A DNA stretch of 64,000 bases from Larix kaempferi (GCA_027924585.1 BSBM01000123.1:14772001-14836000), one strand, 5' to 3'; shown: positions 12,480 through 24,149, counted from the first letter of the stretch. Numbers and translations are program-made. The notes: generated by a model from the sequence alone, not told the origin.

Positions 12480-13136
12480 TGTTAAATTTTCAGAATTTAC
12501 TTCAATCTGATCTAGGATCTTAACTGAGAGAACAACATGTACAACAAATCTACAACATATCAATCATGGACACAATAATGCAAGCACACAAGAGACACAG
12601 AGTTTACTTGGGGAAAATCATAAAGGTGAAAAACCCAAATAACTTCCTCAGAGATAGATAGAGCAATGATACAACCATAATACAAGATATAGTCTTTTCC
12701 TAGCAGTAGAGCCTCCTCCTCCATAAGTGCGCCACTCTCCCAAGTGCGAGTGAGAGAATAGAATGATCAAATAGAGATCTCCTGATCTCTATTTATACTA
12801 GACTTGACTTGCCTAACAACCTTTACTAGGTCGGCCTTAACTTAACCACATAACACAATGCTGACTAGGCCGACACCCAATAGGGTGGTCTAATAACCCT
12901 TTGACCCACATGGCCGACCCCCACTAGGTTGGTCTAACAACCCTTCAACCCACATGACTTATACAGGGCCGACCCCAACAAGGTGGTCTGATAACCCATC
13001 AAGTATAAGTTACGACACTTACAATATAAATGACGATACTTCTGTATAGAGGAATAATAACATCTCTATAGGAATATAAAATACATATATGAAATACATG
13101 GGTGAAATACATTCCGAAGTTACATATACATCAACA
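12480..13136 (-). repeat. Copia-1 3' LTR
   Basis: On the plus strand it reads TGTTAAATTTTCAG... to ...ACATCAACA; in element sense TGTTGATGTATATG... to ...AAATTTAACA. It pairs with 18857-19512. A TATA-type sequence (CTATTTATA on the plus strand) lies near 12788-12796. The adjacent CTCCCTCTTAA (13137-13147) is the polypurine tract AAGAGGGAG read in reverse. Confidence 0.93.
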
Positions 13137-13379
13137 CTCCCTCTTAACTAGGAAGGTATTTCTCGACATAGGTCTGCTAGCACAAGTCTTCTTCTTTGGG
13201 TCATCATCAGCGAATCATCATCCTTGAATCACCGTCATCGTCATTGCTGCTGCTATCTCAATCAATATTTGAATCTACTCGTCATAGGAATTTCTACAGA
13301 GCCAGTCCTTTTTTCATACTGAATGTAGGCTCACCACCTACAGGTCTTCATCATCACTGGCCATATTGTGGAATCCTCA

Positions 13380-14000
13380 GGACTTATTACGTGCGTCACA
13401 AAACCTTGCAAGAGCATCCTAGGTTGTTACGAGCACATAGCTCTACCTATAGGATCTCCCAGGAAGCTATTACATGTGACCCTACCACAAAACCTTGAAA
13501 GAGAATCCCAGGACTGATTACAAGCAAACAGCTCAACCTATCGAATCTCCCAGGGTGTTATTATATGTGGTCACCACAAGACCTTGCAAGAGCATCCCAG
13601 GACTTATTAAGGGAATGCAGCCCAACCTATCAGATCTCCCAGGGCGATATTACATGTGGTCATGGAAAAACCTTGCAAGACCATCCCGGGACTTATTACG
13701 AGCAGATAGCTCAACCTATCGGATCTCCGAGGGCGCTATTATATTCCATAGGACAAAACCTTGAAAGACCATCTACTAGATATCCCAGGGAGCTATTATA
13801 ATCTAGCAGAAAAACCTTGCAAGACTATCTGCAGATCTCCTAGGGCGCTATTATATGTCCTCCCAGAGAAAAACCTTGAAAGAGCATTTTCCAGATATCC
13901 CAAAGTGAAATTATATGCCATAGGAAAAACCTTGCAAGACTATCTGCAAATCTCCCAGGGCGCTATTATATGCTCATCTGCACAACCTGTCCACGGCCAC
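13380..14000 (-). repeat. Tandem repeat block in the Copia-1 3' UTR
   Basis: About eight imperfect copies begin with an ACCTTG(C/A)AAGA motif, spaced about 57 to 95 bp, with recurring blocks AGGACTTATTAC, CTCAACCTATC and CCCAGGGCGCTATTATA. The same modules occur in opposite orientation in Copia-3 (59550-60110). Several overlapping open frames here are by-products of the repeat and are not genes. Confidence 0.8.
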
Positions 14001-14044
14001 AGAGTATCAACCTGATACTCACCATACATCATCGTGATGTATAC

Positions 14045-14515
14045 ATGATCATCCTGATCATCATCACTGCAACATCCTGCTGCATGTCATCTAGAGAAAC
14101 ATCCTGAAGCTCATCATCCATGATCATCCTGATCATATAATGCATCTACCTGATGCATACCAAGTATCTACCTGATACATATAATCATACATGATCCACC
14201 TGATCATACAATGTATCCTCCTAATACAAGTACAAATACATGATATATATCAATCATACATGATCTACCTAATCATACAATGTATCCATCTGATACATAT
14301 ACAGATACATGGTCCAAGCATCCAACATGATGCATATACAAAATACATACAAATGATCCAAGTGATCATATCCAGCATCCAACATGATGCATATACAAAA
14401 TACATACAAATGATCCAACTGATCATATCCAACATCCAACATGATGCATACAAAATACATATAACTGATCCAATTGATCATACAGAGCAGAAACTAGAAC
14501 ATCATCCTGATGCTC
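14045..14515 (-). repeat. Hairpin array in the Copia-1 3' UTR
   Basis: A run of short inverted repeats with 5 to 7 bp stems and 5 to 6 nt loops, such as ATGATC-CACCT-GATCAT (14191-14207), TGTATC-CATCT-GATACA (14281-14297), GTATC-TACCT-GATAC (14164-14178) and ATGATC-ATCCT-GATCAT (14045-14061). The inner stem ATC/GAT is constant and the outer stem bases differ between units in pairs that keep pairing. It is the counterpart of the array in Copia-3 (58964-59516). Open frames across it are low-complexity artefacts. Confidence 0.8.
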
Positions 14516-14595
14516 ATCATCCAGCGCTTACATCCACAACCATGTGAAGTCTCCTCCTTCCAACATGCTTGGAATGGCTTCAGCAAATGTCTCCA

Positions 14596-16010
14596 TCACT
14601 TCTTCCTCGAAGTGTCATCGATCTGAAGAACACCAAGCCTCTCCCTGAAGTACTCGAACTTCACCCTGGCTAGTGGCTTCGTCAGCACATCTGCAATCTA
14701 CTTGTCCATCGCAATGTACAGGAGCTTCACAGCTCTTCTCTCCACCATATCCCTGATATAGTGATATTTGATCTCTATGTGTTTCGACCTATCATGAAAC
14801 ACTGGGTTCTCGGACAACTTCACACAACTCTGGTTATCACAAAAGATACCAGTAGCATCCAACAGGAGATCAGATAACTCATATAGTAGCTTCCGAAGCC
14901 ATACTACCTCACAACTAGCTGAATAGGATGCAACATACTCTACCTCAGCTGTACTCAATGCTACACAGGACGGCTTCCTACTGAACCAAAAGATCACACC
15001 TGATCCCATACTGAAGCAACATCTAGATGTGCTCTTCCTATCTGCAACACTGCCAACCCAATCTGAATCAACACAACCCTGCAGGTTAAACTTTTGATTC
15101 GCATCATACTTGATCCTATAATCAATTGTACCCTTCAAGTACCTCAGAATATGCTTTACAGCAACCAGGTGAACATCTCTCGGATCAGTCAAGAACTCGC
15201 TCAATGTGTTCACCGCAAAGCAAATATCTGGTCTTGTGTTCATCAGGTACATAGAGGACACAATCATTTGATGATACATCGTGACATCAACCGGATCAAA
15301 TGAAGCATCACACAAAAGCTTCAGGTTCGATGCCATAGGTGTGGCCATATCCTTGCATTCCATCATCCCGAACCTCTTCAGGATTTCTACTGCATACTTC
15401 CCTTGTCCAAGGGAGATTCCATCTGCACTCTATCACACCTCCATGCCAAAAACAAATAGTGCATCATCTCCAAGTTCTTCATATCAAATTCGATAGCAAG
15501 CTTCCTCTGCATGTCGGAAATCAATCTATCCTCACCTGTTACAAACAGGTCATCCACATAGTAGTATCAAGGGATTGCCTTCCTCAACCTTGTAGTGAAG
15601 GTTGGAATTTGCTTTACTCTTGGTAAAGCCTAAACTGGATAGAAATCTATCTATCCTACCATGCCAAGTTATGCACATATATGACTCCCTGTCATGTGTC
15701 TCAGAACCAAGTCGTTTCTCCACATACACTTCTTCTTCAATTATACCATTCAAGAAAGCTGTCTTGAAATCCATATGGTGTATCTTCCCTATCATCACTG
15801 CAGCCGGAGCAAGTACTGATCTAATGGAAGTGTATCTGGCTACAGGAGCAAAAGTCTCTATGCTACCACCTATAGCATGCTTGATATTGTAGTTTCTCTT
15901 GGAAGTCACGACAGACTCCCCTTCAGGTCTTGGGACTGCATCCCAAACATCTTCGTGATCGACTGGTACTCCTCGATCATGGCATTATTCCCAGATCCTG
16001 GGAACTTTAA
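14596..16010 (-). pseudogene. pol: Copia-1 reverse transcriptase and RNase H (deleted and frameshifted)
   Basis: In element sense the region runs from 16010 down to the terminal TGA at 14596-14598. The open part 15550-15909 has RT blocks (ETFAPVARYTSIRSVLA, MDFKTAFLNG) and 14698-15366 has the RT end and RNase H (RKSTSRCCFSMGSG, CDNQSCVKLSENPVFHDRSK, HIEIKYHYIRDMV). Compared with Copia-3 it lacks 63 bp before ETFAPVARY and 39 bp spanning the KKALYGLKQAP block, both multiples of three and both shared with Copia-2. A small deletion shifts the frame at the catalytic YVDD box near 15560. No active RT can be made. Confidence 0.88.
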
Positions 16011-16442
16011 TATCTTCAATAGATAACTTTGTTGCTAGAAAAATGTTGTAGTCCTTCTTTTTTAGGTGATGGTATACGATCTTTCCTACACAACAAGTTA
16101 AATTGCATGATTAGAAAAATCTCATAGTTTTCAGAACAAATTCTTACACATAAAGAAATATGTCATACAGTCATGCAATTATCTTAGCCAATGCTTCAAT
16201 ACAACATTTATCCATATTCCATAACTTTCTAGATTCCTTCCAATCTCTACCAGAACATTGTTAAGAGTGTGCACAACTCCTAACATGTCAACAAAGAGGT
16301 TTCATTCTAGATAAGTAGCAATGGAATGTTGTACAGTGCCATAGGCCACTTACCCATGTATATTAGTAGTATATTGTTCATTAATGCAACTATTCTAATA
16401 TGCATAATACACAACCTAATTCTAGGAACATAAGCATATACA

Positions 16443-16690
16443 TCATTGAATAACATTATGTAAGAAATGACAATTCAAATACTTATCTTTGTCTGGTTGC
16501 TGGGTGGACTCCCTCTGAATCTTTGCAACTCCATTATGATGTGGATTGTGAGAAGTGGTCAACTCCCTCTGAATATCTGCATCCTTGCAGAAACTACTGA
16601 AGTGTGCTCCTTTGCTTTCTTGTAGGAACAACTGGAGTGTGCTCCCTCTTGATCTTTGCTTCCTGGATTACCTGTCCTTGAACTTATATC
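16443..16690 (-). pseudogene. int: Integrase core fragment with local duplications (Copia-1)
   Basis: In element sense the translation includes FCKDADIQRELTTSHNPH and HNGVAKIQRES, matching the FKKLCSDSGIKRELTTPYNP and QQNGVAERKNRT blocks around the catalytic Glu of Copia-3 integrase. The Glu of VAERK is not kept here (VAKIQ). Upstream, a short segment CAAAGATCAAGAGGGAGCA is repeated imperfectly; Copia-2 has an additional copy (27115-27230). The first and second catalytic Asp regions of integrase are absent. Confidence 0.65.
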
Positions 16691-17131
16691 CATCCTTAAT
16701 CACTATGCATGCTTATTAGTATCATCATTGTGTTATCCTTGAGGTCTCATACATAATCACACATTTATTAGTATAATCTTAATACTATCAAAACACAATA
16801 ATCTTAAACATGTATAGTCATGATCATTCATAGATAATAAACATTAGTATTCAAGGTTTCAGGGAAGTCTTCTTTTACTCATGCATATTCTTATTTGATC
16901 ATAGGACTCTTCGGATTAGTTAAATCATCAATGCATAAACCCATGATTACTCAAACCTATACCTGCATGATTCTTCTGGTTAGTCATATCATCAATTATG
17001 GTAAGAAACATAATATGCATACAACCATGACTATTCAAACCTATGACTTCATGAATAATCATTATCAACAACACAACAGTATAAGATCCTAACACAAGGT
17101 AGGATTCTAGCTTGATATAGGAAAAACATAC
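16683..17131 (-). other. GT-AG bounded segment, candidate spliced intron (present in Copia-1, absent in Copia-2)
   Basis: In element sense Copia-1 reads AATCCAG|GTATGTTTTTCC...GGATATAAG|TTCAAGGACAG. Copia-2 reads AATCCAG directly joined to TTAAAGGACAG (near 27235-27245). The 449-bp difference begins with the classic plant donor GTATGT and ends in AG. No terminal inverted repeat or target duplication marks it as a transposon. The simplest reading is an intron spliced out of the RNA from which Copia-2 descends; a chance deletion is the alternative. Confidence 0.55.
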
Positions 17132-17481
17132 CTGGATTAGCATGCTAGCTAGTTATGTCTAACATACCCACATAATGTCTTCTGGTTCTCTTCAGCGACT
17201 TGTGCTAGTAACCTGCATGTCTCATAGGTTAACCATTGTAGGACCAAGTTATACATACCTCGAAAGTAGATCTTCTATGTGATCCATGACAATGGATGAA
17301 TCTTTGTCTTCATGTCACCATGATCATCTGTTCTTGAAGTAGAACATGATTTGTCTTTCTTGGTGTACCTTTTATGTTAGCAAACAACATAAACCTCATA
17401 CAACATCACAATGCCTTAGTACATTCATAAGTGTCAAAACTTTAATCAATGAATATATTCTATTAAGGTGATACAACAAGT
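17132..17481 (-). other. Unassigned internal sequence of Copia-1
   Basis: No recognisable protein. Copia-2 carries a matching stretch (about 27245-27640). In element sense it contains several donor-like joins, AG|GTATGT at 17253-17258 and 17548-17553 and GG|GTATGT at 17162-17167, and acceptor-like ends such as ACATGCAG|GTTACTAG. Whether it is captured host DNA or decayed element sequence cannot be decided from the window. Confidence 0.5.
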
Positions 17482-17694
17482 CTAGTAATTAATCAAGATT
17501 GTACTGTAATGATATGAAGACAAACATATGATAAACTTAACCATGAAACATACCTGTAAGCCATACCTGTCAAGATTGCTTGTAATCTTCTTATAGAAGG
17601 CCTTAGCCTCATCTCCCTCTGAGACAAGAACTTCACTTATGCAGGTGACCAATACATCTTCTTCTAGGATTAACCCAATCCACTTGATTTGCAA
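17482..17694 (-). pseudogene. gag: Copia-1 gag N-terminal fragment
   Basis: In element sense the frame reads IKWIGLILEEDVLVTCISE and EGDEAKAFYKK, matching RIGLILEENELDSYIKEDI and NEEAKVFHKK near the gag start of Copia-3. The Copia-3 start codon and first 13 codons are missing: CAAGTG is joined directly to GATTGGG. Similarity stops after about 45 codons. The fragment cannot make gag. Confidence 0.72.
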
Positions 17695-18844
17695 GAATTG
17701 GACCTGGATCTGGATTAGGGTTTGTCAAAGAAACCCCAAAAATTAAAAATTTGAATTTCAAACTTCCGAAATGATAGAAATATGCGCCTTGATGAGCTGA
17801 TCAAGTTGGTATATTCAGAATTTGAAAATTGCAAAGTTTCACTCCTCAATTTTTCCTTTGAAACTTTTGGATTCACTCGTCGTGACGCTGAACTAGGGTT
17901 TGATGAAGCCCACTCATCTTCCCAATCAAAAGGTTTGATCCAAAGCTCTAAGATTCTATTTTTCTGAGTAGCTTCCACCTGTGGTCACAGATTTCAAAAA
18001 TTCCCATTTTTGCAGAAGCCCTAATTTTCCACTTTTTGAATCAAAGTCCCTAACTAGGGTCTGATCAAACCCGATCTTCTGCCCAACCAAAAATTCTGAT
18101 CTTGATCTCTAAATTTTGATTTTGATTTTGATGAGTAGCATCCAGCCGTGGTCTCCAATTACAAAAATTCCAACCTTCTCCGAAGCCCTAAATTCCGGAA
18201 GCCATGAATGAAGGTGCTAAAAAATAATTATGTTTTCACAGAAATATGTACCTGATTGTTTCTAGTGTAACTCGAAACTTTTCGATCCACAGGGTATGAA
18301 AATTTTTCGAAGATAGCCCAACCTGTTATCTTTCCATCCCGATAGTTCTGACCTCAATTGGATTTTCAGAGAAAGAGTTATGCCAAGTGTCGCAACGTGA
18401 CCTGTTTATGGGATAATACAGGAGAGCGAACTTGCACAACATGCCACGTGTTACTGGTTCAACTTCGGCATCTGGAATTTTTTTCTAAGATAGTACAGTC
18501 TGTGTACTACCTATCAATTTTGACAAAATTTCATTTGGAGCTTCCTAGCCCAAGTTATGACATTTTTTCCCAAGGTCACCTGATTTTGACTCAGATCTAG
18601 AAGAGGCTGAAATGCTATATTGTAAAGATCATAAATCACAAAGTAAAATGATTTAGAGGTTTTCATTTGGACACAAGGTACATGGGGATCTGATATTCGA
18701 CCTGTAAAAGTTTCAGATCCAACAACTTCTCCAAAATGGATTTATAGCGAAAGTGCTACGATGACTGGTTTTTTCTATATCAATCCCTAGCATCGTAAGT
18801 GCAACAAGTGTCATACATGCCATATCATGCCTTCTTTCAGGCTA
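17695..18844 (-). other. Copia-1 leader (5' untranslated region)
   Basis: About 1.15 kb lies between the primer site and the gag fragment, with no convincing gene. It aligns with the leaders of Copia-2 (27850-28985) and Copia-3 (54280-54796), for example the AACCCTAATCCAG motif just before gag. Open frames 17782-17967 and 17715-17978 are antiparallel readings of this non-coding leader. Confidence 0.6.
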
Positions 18845-18856
18845 GCTCTGATACCA
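18845..18856 (-). promoter_or_regulatory. Primer binding site of Copia-1 (initiator Met tRNA)
   Basis: GCTCTGATACCA on the plus strand is TGGTATCAGAGC in element sense. It lies directly against the 5' LTR, whose element-sense end is TTTAACA. Confidence 0.92.
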
Positions 18857-19512
18857 TGTTAAATTTTCAGAATTTACTTCAATCTGATCTAGGATCTTAA
18901 CTGAGAGAACAACATGTACAACAAATCTACAGCATATCAATCATGGACATAATAATGCAAGCACATAAGAGACACAGAGTTTACTTCAGGAAAACCATAA
19001 AGGTGAAAAACCCAAATAACCTCCTCAGAGATAGATAGAGCAATGATACAACTAGAATACAAGAGATAGTCTTCTCCTAGCAGTAGAGCCTCCTCCTCCA
19101 CAAGTGTGCCACTCTCGCAAGTGTGAGTGAGAGAATAGAATGATCAAATAGAGATCTCCTGATCTATATTTATACTAGACTTGACTTGCCTAATAACCTT
19201 TACTAGGTTGGCCTTAACTTAACCACATAGCACAATGCTGACTAGGCTGACACCCAATAGGGTGGTCTAATAACCCTTTGACCCACATGGCCGACCCCCA
19301 CTAGGGTGGTATAGAAACCCTTTGACCCACATGACTTATACAGGGCTAACCCCAACAATGGGTCTAATAACCCATCAACTATAAGTTACGGCACTTACAA
19401 TATAAATGACGATACTTCAGTATAGAGGAATAATAACATCTCTATAGGAATATAAAATACATATATGAAATACATGGGTGAAATACATTCCGAAGTTACA
19501 TATACATCAACA
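18857..19512 (-). repeat. Copia-1 5' LTR
   Basis: 656 bp with the same ends as 12480-13136. Differences between the pair are scattered substitutions, many of them C/T or G/A. The target duplication GAACT follows at 19513-19517. Confidence 0.93.
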
Positions 19513-19517
19513 GAACT

Positions 19518-20706
19518 ATACTCAGGTCTGATGAAGTCTATGCAAAATCTACAGACAGAGTTCCAAAGCTTTCGAGATGAAAATATGTAGGAAATAAGAG
19601 AGAAGCAAGCCATAAATGAGGCACTACTTCAGACTTTAACAAGGGAAAAAACTCACGGACAGCCCACACTCTCATTCAACACTTTTGAAAAGGGAAACAG
19701 TTACCCAAAAAGGAATGCCAGCCCTTGGGGAGAAGAGCAAGGAGAACACATACCTAAATCAATGGAAGAGGGCTGTAAGAGCTCTTCCAACGATAAAGGT
19801 TCACCACCTCCTTGCAAGAAAAGGAGGAAAAGTGACGACAGTCTGCAAGGGCAATTTAGAAAGATAAAAGCCCCAAACTATGATGGAGATATTAACTTTG
19901 GGGAAAAGGCTAAGGAGTGGCTGCTAGAGATGAATAAGTAATTCAAAGTTCATAATTACTCCAGTGAAATGCAAGCCCAACTAGCCATATACAACTTGAA
20001 TGGTAAAGCTGCCAGATGGTGGCGGGACTTGAAACACACCAAAGGACAAGAACTAAGAACCATAACCTGGGATACTTTCAGCAGAATATTCCAGGGAAAA
20101 TATATGTCTGAAAGATTCTTTGACAAGAAAATTAAGGAATTTAATGAGTTAAAAATGGGCTCTCTAACCATGGAGGCATTCATAAACAAATTCTTAGACC
20201 TACTGCACTATGTGCCATACATTAAAGACGAGAAGGTCAAAATACAATAGTTATTGGGAGGGCTGCAACCAAACTTTAGAGAAAAGATAGAGTTTGACAT
20301 GCCCAAAAGCCTTGATGTGACCTTACATAAAGCAAGACTGTGTTATGAACACTGACAACCAAGGAATGACAACATCAACCGAAGTAGAGATAGGTTCAGA
20401 ACCTTCTCGGACAACCACGGACCAGGTTTTATACCTCCACTTTACCAAAAACATAACAACAATTTTCCGCCCAATATAGGCTTCAAGCAACCACAAGCAC
20501 GGCCAAGTACACCCCCACATCCTGGCAATAGGAAAGCTTTCAACAAAGGGACAAAACCTATCCCACCAACTATTTCTTGTTGGAAATGCCAAGGGCTACA
20601 CTACTACAGAGACTGCCCTAGCAAAACAGATGGAGTTTTACACAACGTCCAAGCAAAACCTACCGTAGGAGACATGGCAAAGACACCAAGGATTTATGCC
20701 TCTCTT
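19518..20706 (+). pseudogene. gag: Gypsy-A2 gag, middle part (between Copia-1 and Gypsy-B)
   Basis: This continues the frame started at 12403. It includes the basic CKKRRKSDDSLQG segment, APNYDGDINFGEKAKEWLLE, and the gag domain, of which 19969-20250 stays open (QAQLAIYNLNGKAARWWRDL onwards). The zinc knuckle CWKCQGLHYYRDC near 20577-20615 keeps all ligands. Stops interrupt it at about 19590 (TAG), 19939 (TAA), 20248 (TAG) and 20355 (TGA); most fit Gln, Lys or Arg codons elsewhere in the family. Gypsy-B inserts at 20707 after CTCTT. Confidence 0.85.
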
Positions 20707-21431
20707 TGTTAACACCCAAAAAGTGCTCACTACCTCATATCCCTCATTACATGACTCATTTGTCTATATTTTCTACCATATTTGCCTCTAAAACCTTAAA
20801 AAACCATTAAAAAGCCTCCAAAAAGCCAAAAACCCCCTTTTTCCCTGAAAATAATTTAAATTTCCTCCAACAATAGCAAAAACCCTCTAAAAAGGGAATA
20901 AAAATATAAAAATAAGGAAAAAGAGAAAAAAAATAAGCGAAAACCCTATACAGTTGACCTAAACCATATGGTGCCAAAAACCATGGGTCAATACTTCACA
21001 ACTAAAAAACCTATAAATAGGTGATGGAGGCTCCCCATTTCATATCCACAATCTTCCCTATCCTCACTCTCCCAAAATCACTCTCGAAACCTTAGCTTAT
21101 CATTTGAGCTAGCTTTTCCCACTTTGAGTGCTCCTTTTGGCCCATCATCCAAACACTTTAGAGAAGGAGAAGGAACCCATTGGAGCTTGGAAGCATCCCT
21201 CCTGGACTACTGCAAGAGCTTCACCAACCTCAGCACTTGAGGTAAATTTTTTAATACAGAAGAAAATTCTTATCATATTACTGTCTTTTTATTTCTTGTT
21301 GATGCACATGCCAGTTCAAGTTTACTTTGCTTTACTGTCATATTTTACTGCTTTATTGAACTACTACTAAGGAGTCCCTTCTCCTTAGTAGGTGCTCATT
21401 TGCACAAGCTAGGGTGAAAACCCTAGCTATA
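20707..21431 (+). repeat. Gypsy-B 5' LTR
   Basis: Starts TGTTAACACCC and ends CCCTAGCTATA (the usual end is GCTACA; one base changed). TATAAATA at 21012-21019 is the likely promoter, followed by GGTGATGGAGGCTCC. Most of the sequence matches the 3' LTR 42435-43160 and the reversed LTR 31419-32138. Confidence 0.92.
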
Positions 21432-21435
21432 GTTT

Positions 21436-21449
21436 TGGCGACTCCACTG
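21436..21449 (+). promoter_or_regulatory. Primer binding site of Gypsy-B (Arg tRNA)
   Basis: TGGCGACTCCACTG lies four bases after the LTR and complements the 3' end of plant tRNA-Arg(ACG). Arg primers are typical of the Tat/Ogre clade, in contrast to the Met primers of every other element here. B-prime keeps ten bases of it at 31405-31414. Confidence 0.85.
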
Positions 21450-21607
21450 TTGTTCCTTTGAATTTCTGGTTAAAGTCTCTAGAATTTTTTAGTTTTGCAA
21501 GTATTTTTTTGTTTTCCTCTTTCAGCTGTCCCTTTCAGCAATTGGGTTTGCTACCGAAAATTGTGTATTTTTTCCTCACAGATGTGATCTGATCGTGGCT
21601 TTTAGCC

Positions 21608-21845
21608 TGTTTCCTGTGATCTCCCTGTTGCTTTCATCCTAGTTCCTGCAATCTCCCTGTGGCTTTCAACCTATTTCCTGTGATCTCCCCGCGGCTGTCA
21701 GCCCGTTTCCTGCGATCTCCCCGTGGCTTTGAGCTTGTTTCCTGCGATATCCCCACGGCTTTAAGCCTATTTCCTATGATCTCCCCACAACTTCCATCCT
21801 ATTTCCTACGATCTCCTCGCAGCTTTCAGCTTGTTTCCCGCGATC
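21608..21845 (+). repeat. 32-bp minisatellite in the Gypsy-B leader
   Basis: About seven tandem units, each starting TTTCCTGYGATCTCC and continuing CCGYGGCTTTCAGCCTG. Most are 32 bp. It lies between the primer site and gag. The reversed copy B-prime has a GC-rich version at about 30950-31340 with the same period, so the repeat is old in the family. Open frames over it (21659-22045) are artefacts of the repeat. Confidence 0.8.
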
Positions 21846-23035
21846 CGGCCGCGCAGTTTCGCCACAGACCCGCGATCTATTTTGTACACTTTTTTACCCT
21901 GTTTGAACCTAGGACTTTGCTGCAATATTTTCTTCACCTGCATAGACACCTGTTCTATCTCCAACCATACTTACCTACAGCCTTTTTCTGTAGTTTGCTT
22001 CCTATTCCATTTACAGAGTTTTTTAAGTTTAAGCATTTCAATTGAAAAAAAAGAAAATTTTGCATTACAAGTTTAATTTCTGCATTATTATTATTAATTA
22101 GAAAGTTGCCCACCCCGTGGCACTTTTAATTGGGTTCATTATCTCACATGCACACACTCTGTCACCTAATTCAAGTGAGCCTTAAAAAACTATTTAACAC
22201 AACCAACATTCTAACCCCACTTGGGGAACACATAAGAATATTGCAGTTAGGTAGGACAAGGGGGATAGGCATCCAAATACCACCCCTCGGTCACTTACAC
22301 TTGAGACATAGTTGTTGTCCATTAGGGAACCAAAATCCCCTAGTATTTTTTGTCACTGTCACAACCAGTTTATCAAAGGTCCTCTCCCTTAGGAGGGTTT
22401 AAGTAGTCAGACTGGTTTCGGAGGCCTGAGTGGAATACCGCAATCCATTCAGTAACCAAAGGCTACCTACTCATTGGTCTACATGTGGCGATTCCTTTTA
22501 GGCCCACACGGTGATAGGACCGGAGCTGCAGATTCACCTTTCTGGATGTGTCATGAATGGGGTATCTTAGTTTCCTTTCTTCTAGGATTGGCTTACTCGA
22601 TGTCCATCCCGGTAGGGGGATATCTTTATCCACTTGGCTCTACTATCCATATTGTCTGACTTGGGTTTCATCACCTTGTAGAGGATATGTCTGGTTGAGT
22701 CAGAATACTATTTAGCAAGGTGTTTGCATGCTCCCTTACCTCCCTTCGGTCTAGCGAGTCCACTACTTTTTTCATTTTTTAGGAAACCTGCTGCTTGTTG
22801 GTATTCTGACCATTGTTGTTGATGCTCTGCTTATTGTAGGATAGCTATTACAGTGAGTGTTTTGAGCTAGTTGTTGGCTTGAGTGTCATATTTTTTGCGC
22901 TCTCCTTCTGCACACTCGACTGCATTAGGGTTTTTGATTTGTTTTTCACTCGACACAAACCCTAGATACTTGACACCATCTATCACCATTGAGTCCCCGA
23001 GACATTCTCGGTGCCTCCGGGGCGAGCCCCCGCAG
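21846..23035 (+). other. Gypsy-B leader, gag start region
   Basis: About 1.2 kb matching the reversed leader 29820-30950 of B-prime. No open frame is shared between the two copies except near the end, where CACTCGACACAAACC and GAGTCCCCGAGACATTCTC lead into gag. I cannot fix the gag start codon; Copia-2 interrupts at 23041 close to it. Confidence 0.55.
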
Positions 23036-23040
23036 CACAG

Positions 23041-23729
23041 TGTTAATTTTTTAGAATTTACTTCAATCTGATCTAGGATCTTAATTGAGAGAACAACATG
23101 TACAACATATCTACAACATATCAATCATGGACACAATAATGCAAGCACACAAGAGACACAGAGTTTACTTGGGGAAAACCATAAACATGAAAAACCCCAA
23201 TAACTTCCTCAAAGATAGATAGAGCAATGATACAACCCAAGCATAAGAGACAGACATCTCCTAGCAATAGCTTCTCCTCCTCCACAAGTGTGCCTCTCTC
23301 CCAAGAGTGTGAGAGAGAATAGAATGATGAAATAGAGTTCCTCCCACACTCTATTTATACTTGACTTGACTTGCCTAATAAACTTTACTAGGTCGGACTT
23401 AACTTAACCACATAACATAATGCTAACTAGGCCGACACCCAATAGGGTGGTCTAATAACCCTTTGACCCACATGGCTAACCCCCAATAGGGTGGTCTAAT
23501 AACCCTTCGACCCACATGACTTATATAAGGCCGACCCCAACAAGGTGGTCTAATAACCCATCAAGTATAAGTTACGACACTTACAATATAAATGATGACA
23601 CTTCCGTATAGAGGAATAATAACATCTCTATAGGAATACAAACACTTCCGTATAGAGGAATAATACCATCTCTATAGGAGTACAATATACATATATGAAA
23701 TACATTCCGAAGTTACATATACATCAACA
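23041..23729 (-). repeat. Copia-2 3' LTR
   Basis: On the plus strand it runs from TGTTAATTTTTTAG to ACATCAACA, 689 bp. It is longer than the Copia-1 LTRs because a segment CACTTCCGTATAGAGGAATA is tandemly duplicated (about 23600-23690). The 5' LTR has the same duplication (32139-32225), so it predates insertion. CTGCCTCTTAA after it is the polypurine tract in reverse. Confidence 0.92.
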
Positions 23730-24149
23730 CTGCCTCTTAACTAGGAAGGTATTTCTTGACACAGGTCTTCTAGCACAAGTCTTCTTCTCTAGATCATCGT
23801 CACTGGATAATCGTCATCGAGTCATTGTCATCATCACTACTGCTACTATCTCAATCAATCTCTGAATCTACTCGTCATAGGAATTTCTACAGAGCCAATC
23901 CTTTTTCATATTGGATGTAGGCCCACCACCTGCAGGTCTTCATCATCACTGGCCATACTGTGGAATCCTCAGGACTTATTACGTGCGACAACAAAACCTC
24001 GAAAGAGCATCCTAGGACTGATTACGAGCATACAGCTCAACCTATCTGATCTCCCAGGACCTTTTACATGCTACTACACAACCTGTCCACGGCCACAGAG
24101 TATCACAAAGCACAATCCCATATGCACACACACAGCACTTACACTCACC

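Larger units (their letters stand above)
12480..19512 (-). mobile_element. Copia-1, non-autonomous Ty1/copia retrotransposon
   Basis: A complete 7033-bp insertion on the minus strand in Gypsy-A2 gag, flanked by the 5-bp duplication GAACT (12475-12479 and 19513-19517). The LTRs are 657 and 656 bp and look about 97% alike by eye, so insertion is fairly recent. In element order it has LTR, primer site 18856-18845, leader, a gag start fragment, about 1.5 kb of mostly non-coding sequence with an integrase fragment, RT with two internal deletions, RNase H, a repeat-rich 3' UTR, a purine tract and LTR. It lacks most of gag, protease and integrase, so movement must have depended on a relative such as Copia-3. 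Confidence 0.93.

Noticed and set aside
14191-14547. Overlapping open frames on both strands over the hairpin array
   Set aside because: They are readings of short inverted repeats, low in complexity, and not conserved as frames in Copia-2 or Copia-3.
16683-17131. The 449-bp extra segment as a small DNA transposon
   Set aside because: No terminal inverted repeats and no target duplication at the borders; GT...AG ends fit an intron better.
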